NCBI GenBank assembly: GCA_949499045.1
Contig: CATEEE010000264.1
Span: 1-17,941, forward strand
Direction of reading: 5' to 3'
DNA length: 17,941 bases
From: Marinobacterium sp. xm-d-530
GTDB taxonomy: Bacteria; Pseudomonadota; Gammaproteobacteria; Pseudomonadales; Balneatricaceae
A program made the translations under genes and the position numbers. This document shows, piece by piece, positions 13,873 to 17,941 of the stretch (positions are counted from its first letter, which is position 1; each line of letters opens with the position of its first letter). The notes below the pieces were generated by a model that worked only from the letters and a program-made list of their open reading frames with translations, made no database searches and was not told where the DNA came from.

Positions 13873-15573
13873 ATGCCACATCGTTCACGTTTTAATTCGG
13901 TACTCCCCTTCACAGCGCTTCGTGAAGTCTTTCAGGAGGGGTACCATTTTGATCATTTCATCAAAGACCTACTCGCCGGTTTAACGGTCGGAATCATAGC
14001 AATACCTCTCTCTATGGCGCTCGCAATAGCGAGTGGTGTACCTCCGCAGTACGGTCTCTACACAGCGATCATTGCCGGTATTTTGATCCCTTTAACCGGT
14101 GGTTCTAGATACAGTGTTTCAGGCCCAACCGCTGCATTCGTGGTCATACTCTACCCCGTAGCTCAAGGTTACGGCTTGAACGGGCTGCTATTAGCAACGC
14201 TTCTAGCCGGTCTGATTATGCTCACGCTAGCGTTTGCCCGTTTGGGTCGGTTGATTGAGTACATACCGGAACCTGTGACACTCGGCTTCACCAGCGGCAT
14301 TGCTGTCGTGATAGCAGTGCTGCAACTCAATGATTTTTTGGGGCTTCATATTGCTGACATGCCTGAATTTTTCTTTGCCAAACTGGTCACCCTGTTCAAC
14401 CACCTGCCGACAATTCACACCGGCGAACTCGTTGTGGGGTTGGTGACATTGGCATCGTTAATACTCTGGCCAAAGTTTAAAACGCCCATCCCAACCTATC
14501 TCCCAGCAGCCATGATAGGAACCTTAACCGCTTTTTTCTGGGGCTTTAACGATGTAGAGACGATTGGCACCCGTTTTCACTATCTATTACCGGATGGTAC
14601 CTCTGGGTCCGGAATACCAGCGGTTCTGCCTAGTTTAATTTGGCCATGGCAGCAGCCGGGTCCAAATGGCGTTCCTTTAGAGTGGAACTTATCACTGGTC
14701 ATTGAGCTACTGCCTGCTGCGTTCTCCATCGCCATGCTAGGCGCCATAGAATCACTGCTCTGTGCAGTTGTATTGGATGGCATGAGTCAAAAACGACACC
14801 ACTCAAATGGTGAATTACTGGGGCAAGGCATTGGCAACCTAGTGACTCCTTGGTTTGGTGGCATCACAGCAACTGCAGCCCTGGCTCGATCGGCCACTAA
14901 CTATCGAGTCGGAGCGGTCTCCCCTATTGCGGCCATTATCCACTCATTGGTGGTATTGGCAGCAATCCTATTGCTCGCCCCTTGGTTAGCCAAGATTCCA
15001 ATGGCAACCATGGCGGCGATGCTTCTATTGGTCGCTTGGAACATGAGTGAAGCGCCCAAAGCGATCAAGTTAATACGACAGGCCCATTTGGGCGATGTCT
15101 TAGTTCTGCTGAGCTGTTTCTCGCTGACCGTTATCTTTGACATGGTCATCGCCATTTGCGCGGGCGTTGTTCTAGCGGCACTGCTCTTCATGCGAGATAT
15201 TGCACAGATGACACAGGTTAAGGATATCAGTGGTGTCCGTAAACACGTTCCTAAACCGCTCTGTGATGAGACAGCAGTCTACAAAATTAACGGACCGCTT
15301 TTCTTTGCTGCCGCTGACCGAGTATTTGACCAACTGGAACACCTAAGCCAAGGGAAACAAAAAATCATTCTTTACTTAGATGGTGTATCGATACTGGATG
15401 CCGGCGGTCTGTCGGCGCTTGAGCGATTTATTGAACGTCGAATTCAGGATGGCTGTGAGATCGTTTTGGCTGATCTGCAGTTCCAGCCGTTAAAAACCGT
15501 CTCTCGATCTGACCTGACACCGCTACCGAATCAATTAAGCTTCACGGCTACGTTGGCAGAAGCGCTAAAGTAG
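13873..15573 (+). CDS. dauA: SulP-family C4-dicarboxylate transporter DauA
   Basis: A 566-residue inner-membrane SulP/SLC26 transporter closely resembling E. coli DauA (YchM), which takes up succinate and other C4-dicarboxylates at acidic pH. The transport domain spans about residues 30-440, with GLTVGIIAIPLSMALAIASG near 36, GGSRYSVSGPTAAFVVILYP near 76, GRLIEYIPEPVTLGFTSG near 125 and AMLGAIESLLCAVVLDGMS near 286. A STAS domain follows (about 455-560, with VSILDAGGLSALERF). Sulfate or bicarbonate transport is the usual alternative for this family, but the match to DauA is much closer. The ATG at 13873 is the only in-frame start after a stop at 13837, yet it has no adjacent ribosome site. 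Confidence 0.88.
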   Translation: MPHRSRFNSVLPFTALREVFQEGYHFDHFIKDLLAGLTVGIIAIPLSMALAIASGVPPQYGLYTAIIAGILIPLTGGSRYSVSGPTAAFVVILYPVAQGYGLNGLLLATLLAGLIMLTLAFARLGRLIEYIPEPVTLGFTSGIAVVIAVLQLNDFLGLHIADMPEFFFAKLVTLFNHLPTIHTGELVVGLVTLASLILWPKFKTPIPTYLPAAMIGTLTAFFWGFNDVETIGTRFHYLLPDGTSGSGIPAVLPSLIWPWQQPGPNGVPLEWNLSLVIELLPAAFSIAMLGAIESLLCAVVLDGMSQKRHHSNGELLGQGIGNLVTPWFGGITATAALARSATNYRVGAVSPIAAIIHSLVVLAAILLLAPWLAKIPMATMAAMLLLVAWNMSEAPKAIKLIRQAHLGDVLVLLSCFSLTVIFDMVIAICAGVVLAALLFMRDIAQMTQVKDISGVRKHVPKPLCDETAVYKINGPLFFAAADRVFDQLEHLSQGKQKIILYLDGVSILDAGGLSALERFIERRIQDGCEIVLADLQFQPLKTVSRSDLTPLPNQLSFTATLAEALK

Positions 15574-15613
15574 ATCTGTTAGTATTAACAAAACAACCGT
15601 TCCGAGAGAGACT

Positions 15614-15892
15614 ATGGCCACCGCATCTGCCGTCCACATTTTAGTAAAGACCAAAGAGGAAGCTTTGGCGATATTAGCTGAGCTTAAAAAGGGTAAAAAA
15701 TTCGATCAACTCGCAAAAAAACACTCTATATGCCCATCAGGCAAAAAAGGTGGCAGTCTCGGTGAGTTTCATCGTGGTGATATGGTCAAAGCGTTCGATG
15801 ACGTGGTCTTTAAACGCCCAATCTTAAAGGTACATGGCCCAATCAAAACTCGTTTCGGCTACCATCTCATTAAGACGCTATACCGCAACTGA
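15614..15892 (+). CDS. ppiC: Parvulin-type peptidyl-prolyl isomerase PpiC
   Basis: A 92-residue single-domain parvulin that speeds cis-trans isomerisation of prolyl bonds in the cytoplasm. It aligns from end to end with E. coli PpiC (Par10): HILVKTKEEAL near residue 8, KKHSICPSGKKGGSLGEF near 35, MVKAFDDVVF, and FGYHLIKTLYRN at the C-terminus. No signal peptide or membrane anchor is seen, unlike SurA or PpiD. GAGAGAG three bases before the ATG is a clear ribosome site. It lies 40 bases after dauA and may share its transcript. Its stop is two bases from the stop of the convergent hydrolase gene, leaving no room for a separate terminator. Confidence 0.93.
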   Translation: MATASAVHILVKTKEEALAILAELKKGKKFDQLAKKHSICPSGKKGGSLGEFHRGDMVKAFDDVVFKRPILKVHGPIKTRFGYHLIKTLYRN

Positions 15893-15894
15893 GA

Positions 15895-16683
15895 TCAGAG
15901 GGTATCTAACCAACCTGAAACCGCTTCAACCAGTTCAGATTTATGTGTTTTGAAATAGTGCTCTGCCCCCTCAACAACAACCTGTGTTGACTTTGGGTTA
16001 CCCGCTTTTTCTAGCATACCTAATCGCTCAGGTGCTTTTCTGATGACGGCTGGGAAATCCTCGCTGCCATAAAGATCTAGGACCGGCATTGGCATTTTAT
16101 CGAGCTGAAAAGGTTCTACCATCGGTTGTTTATAATCGGTGGCTCCCATCCCAATTCCGACAAAGGCATCAAAGGAGGCTAAACTCGATGTAGGTTGGTT
16201 CTTAATCCACCGCTGCGCCATGTGTGAACCACAACTGTGAGCGAGCATAACGACCTTTCCACCCTGCTCTTTTGCGAACTCGGTTGCCGCTTCAAAACGA
16301 GGCGCTGCGACATCAAAGATATCAACGTAATCAAAATATTTAGCGCTTTTCTCAAGGACAGGAAGTTGAATACTGAGGGTATTCCAGCCCGCTTCAACCA
16401 AACCGACTCGCAAAGGATTAACAACACTCTCCCAATCGGCATGATATCCACGACCATGAGCGATGATCACCGTACCTTTAGGTTCGTCGGCCTCCATGAA
16501 GATGGCAAGAAAATCGCGATCACCGTCGCTGAGTTCTATAGGGTCGCCGTCAAATATCACATCAACAATCTCATCCACCATTCGTTGTTCCCGCTCAAGA
16601 TCCGGGACCCTTTGGGCATGTACAACAGAGGCGAGCATCGATAACGACAATGTAAATGCTAATGGAAAGATAGATAAGCGCAT
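15895..16683 (-). CDS. Exported alpha/beta-hydrolase (DUF3530-like)
   Basis: A 262-residue secreted protein. The signal peptide is clear (residues 1-23, cleavage after VHA). The remainder is an alpha/beta-hydrolase: the oxyanion-side HGRGY near 76, nucleophile S150 in LAHSCGSH, an acid in YGSEDFP (D209) and H242 in GAEHYF. The nucleophile elbow is A-H-S-C-G, with alanine in place of the usual first glycine. The overall pattern fits DUF3530 proteins of gammaproteobacteria, whose substrate is unknown. AAGGAGG four bases before the ATG is a near-perfect ribosome site, and a good promoter lies at 16746-16719. It is convergent with ppiC and divergent from the lipoprotein gene. Confidence 0.75.
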   Translation of the reverse strand: MRLSIFPLAFTLSLSMLASVVHAQRVPDLEREQRMVDEIVDVIFDGDPIELSDGDRDFLAIFMEADEPKGTVIIAHGRGYHADWESVVNPLRVGLVEAGWNTLSIQLPVLEKSAKYFDYVDIFDVAAPRFEAATEFAKEQGGKVVMLAHSCGSHMAQRWIKNQPTSSLASFDAFVGIGMGATDYKQPMVEPFQLDKMPMPVLDLYGSEDFPAVIRKAPERLGMLEKAGNPKSTQVVVEGAEHYFKTHKSELVEAVSGWLDTL

Positions 16684-16718
16684 AAAACCTCCTTGGATGG
16701 ATCAGACGCATTCACTCT

Positions 16719-16746
16719 ATTAAAACAGAATACGAAAGGGTGTAAA
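16719..16746 (-). promoter_or_regulatory. Sigma-70 promoter for the exported hydrolase
   Basis: On the minus strand TTTACA (16746-16741) and TTTAAT (16724-16719) each match their consensus in five of six positions, with a 16-base spacer. Transcription would start near 16712, giving a leader of about 28 bases with the AAGGAGG site. This is the best-looking promoter in the window. Confidence 0.6.
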
Positions 16747-16748
16747 TA

Positions 16749-16776
16749 TTGAGTCACTTTTAAAATAAATTAATAA
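16749..16776 (+). promoter_or_regulatory. Weak promoter candidate for the lipoprotein gene
   Basis: TTGAGT (16749-16754) and TAATAA (16771-16776) have a 16-base spacer. Transcription would begin near 16783 and leave a leader of about 70 bases before the ATG at 16857. The -10 match is modest. It lies back to back with the hydrolase promoter. Confidence 0.3.
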
Positions 16777-16856
16777 CTTAGGGAACTTTTAAGGAATAAT
16801 GATCTCTATTGTAATAAGTGTCACAATTTTCGTTAATGGTACAGAAGCAAAATCGA

Positions 16857-17276
16857 ATGAGAGTCATAGCAACCTTTGTAATCTGCTCAACACTGCTAGT
16901 AAGCGGCTGTTCCAGTGTGAGTTACGACACAGCTCATAAGCTACGTATCAACGGCGAGGTAGTCACTGCTCAATGTGAATCTTCAATGTCGACGGTCACT
17001 GAGCACGAGAAGTTAAAATGGGGGCGTAACATTGCGACGCCTATTTTAACCGTTGCGACCGTTGGACTGGCGCCCATAATCATTGGCGCTAATGCAGCCT
17101 TGGATTATGTTGATCGAAAAAATGCATCGAACATGTTGGAGAGTTGTGGCAAGAATCCACTCAATGAAGAGCAGATACTTGCCGATGTTGGCACCAACGC
17201 CATGGTTAATGTCGCATTGGGTGCGGTCGATGTGGGTGGTGTGCTGTCACCTGTCAGCTCAAACGCTGCAAACTAA
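16857..17276 (+). CDS. Lipoprotein, unknown function
   Basis: From the ATG at 16857 the protein has 139 residues and a typical lipoprotein signal: MR, a hydrophobic core and the lipobox LVSGC, with C18 as the lipidated residue. The next residues are Ser-Ser, which does not suggest inner-membrane retention, so outer-membrane sorting is likely. The mature part has a hydrophobic stretch at about residues 59-80 (ATPILTVATVGLAPIIIGAN), unusual in a simple outer-membrane lipoprotein, and two more cysteines (Cys 40 and Cys 97 approximately). I do not recognise the family. The start is uncertain: ATG at 16836 and GTG at 16818 are in frame, and none has a strong ribosome site; AGAAG ten bases before 16857 is the best. 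Confidence 0.6.
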   Translation: MRVIATFVICSTLLVSGCSSVSYDTAHKLRINGEVVTAQCESSMSTVTEHEKLKWGRNIATPILTVATVGLAPIIIGANAALDYVDRKNASNMLESCGKNPLNEEQILADVGTNAMVNVALGAVDVGGVLSPVSSNAAN

Positions 17277-17289
17277 ACCTGATTTAAAT

Positions 17290-17832
17290 CTATTCGGCGC
17301 TTAATCGATACGCATCGTGGCAGGCAACACACTGCGATGTCAGATCGGCCATTTTCAGAAATATTTCCTGACTATCTTCAGTAATCTCAGCATCCCTAAG
17401 CGTTGTCGCCAACGCGTTGGCTTTAGTATGCATACCATGGCCCAACATCTGCATCCCCGGCGGCATATACTCACTAGCTGAATGAAGACCATTTGCGCCA
17501 TGACTGTTACCAAACCCTAGGTGCTGTTCAATCGCTTCTGCAGCCTGAATATAGTTCCCTGATGCAACATTCATGAGGGCAAGGTTTACCCCTCGTAGGT
17601 GGTCACGCATATTCTGCAAGGTAAGGTGATACTCCGCTTCAGGAAATAGCACTAATTCTCTCTGATCATCGACGACAGGCGTGGCTTCCTCTTTAGACAT
17701 ACCTAAATGCTTCATCATCATCTCGTGGTCGTGCTGGGTCATTTTGCTGTGATCAACGGACATCTCTGCCTTTAAAGAGCTAGAAGCTGTAAGCAAAAGT
17801 ACTGTCAAAGAGACTGGTGTCAGTTTATTCAT
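17290..17832 (-). CDS. Exported class II c-type cytochrome (cytochrome c'/c556-like)
   Basis: A 180-residue periplasmic haem protein. The signal peptide is residues 1-22 (cleavage after LKA). The haem attachment motif C168-V-A-C-H172 sits nine residues from the C-terminus, the position typical of four-helix class II cytochromes (c' and c556). Helical segments such as YHLTLQNMRDHLRGVNLALM and IQAAEAIEQHLGF fit that fold. The mature N-terminus is rich in Met and His (residues 23-45 hold six Met and four His), and a second such cluster lies at about 132-156 (MPPGMQMLGHGMH). These are uncommon in c556 and suggest copper or silver binding; that is inference. AGGG six bases before the ATG and an extended -10 box support the start. 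The partner oxidase or reductase is not in the window. Confidence 0.75.
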   Translation of the reverse strand: MNKLTPVSLTVLLLTASSSLKAEMSVDHSKMTQHDHEMMMKHLGMSKEEATPVVDDQRELVLFPEAEYHLTLQNMRDHLRGVNLALMNVASGNYIQAAEAIEQHLGFGNSHGANGLHSASEYMPPGMQMLGHGMHTKANALATTLRDAEITEDSQEIFLKMADLTSQCVACHDAYRLSAE

Positions 17833-17867
17833 GCTAAACCCTACATAAGTATTTATTCGATCAAAGA

Positions 17868-17876
17868 ATAATAGCA
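17868..17876 (-). promoter_or_regulatory. Extended -10 promoter for the cytochrome gene
   Basis: On the minus strand TGCTATTAT matches TGnTATAAT with one mismatch. Transcription would start near 17861, leaving a leader of about 29 bases. The region further upstream is A/T-run rich (17881-17902), as in UP elements, and the -35 candidate TCTTTT is weak. The remaining bases to 17941 show no gene. Confidence 0.45.
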
Positions 17877-17941
17877 GAGGTTAAAAATTAAAAAGACTTT
17901 TTCCTGGGAGAATAGGATAATAGTAATAAGGCTCTTATTTA

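Noticed and set aside
13496..15191. Several 60-98-codon minus-strand frames opposite the DUF4395-like and dauA genes
   Set aside because: No ribosome sites or recognisable motifs; the opposite strand is clearly coding.
16237..16644. 135-codon open frame on the plus strand opposite the exported hydrolase
   Set aside because: It lies wholly inside a gene with signal peptide, catalytic residues, ribosome site and promoter on the other strand; its translation shows no family pattern.
17281..17290. GATTTAAATC perfect palindrome between convergent genes
   Set aside because: Ten A/T-rich bases without loop or T-tract; too short to call a terminator or binding site.

Overview
The window looks like ordinary chromosome from a moderate-G+C gammaproteobacterium, probably a marine one of the Oceanospirillales type. 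That placement is inferred from protein resemblance only (MetR, YqcC, YejK, DauA, PpiC, DUF3549, a Pseudomonas-like ArgF), and no database search was possible. There are no rRNA or tRNA genes, no insertion sequences, no integrase and no CRISPR array. Coding density is high, and the longest gene-free stretch is about 170 bases (upstream of the gene at 13128), so no gap exceeds 300 bases.

Layout. 1-2151: arginine biosynthesis, argD then argF, separated by a terminator-like hairpin whose T-tract touches the preferred argF start. 2229-5467: a tightly overlapping set of metR, yqcC (DUF446) and a Kef-type cation/proton antiporter with its own TrkA-N and TrkA-C domains. 5517-7850: DUF3549 protein, nucleoid-associated protein YejK and a small membrane protein, with a likely extended -10 promoter in front. 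9402-7866 (minus strand): a DnaT-like primosomal protein followed by a phage lambda P-like helicase-loader protein, in the order of E. coli dnaT-dnaC but with a P-type protein in place of the AAA+ DnaC. 9564-12545: an archaeal-type AMP/thymidine phosphorylase, a divergent PRPP synthetase homologue and an AlkB-family dioxygenase, spaced as an operon. 12959-12513 (minus): a MioC-like flavodoxin. 13128-15892: a small cysteine-motif membrane protein (DUF4395-like), the SulP transporter DauA and the parvulin PpiC. 16683-15895 (minus): an exported alpha/beta hydrolase. 16857-17276: a lipoprotein of unknown function. 17832-17290 (minus): an exported class II c-type cytochrome with Met/His-rich segments.

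Two groups deserve most attention. The first is the chromosomal DnaT plus P-like pair, which looks like a domesticated replication-restart helicase loader outside any visible prophage. The second is the phosphorylase plus PRPP-synthetase pair, which could link nucleotide breakdown to PRPP through ribose 1,5-bisphosphate or ribose 5-phosphate. Smaller points are leader hairpins before argF and dauA where the start codon lacks an adjacent Shine-Dalgarno sequence, and a cluster of inverted and direct repeats upstream of the gene at 13128.
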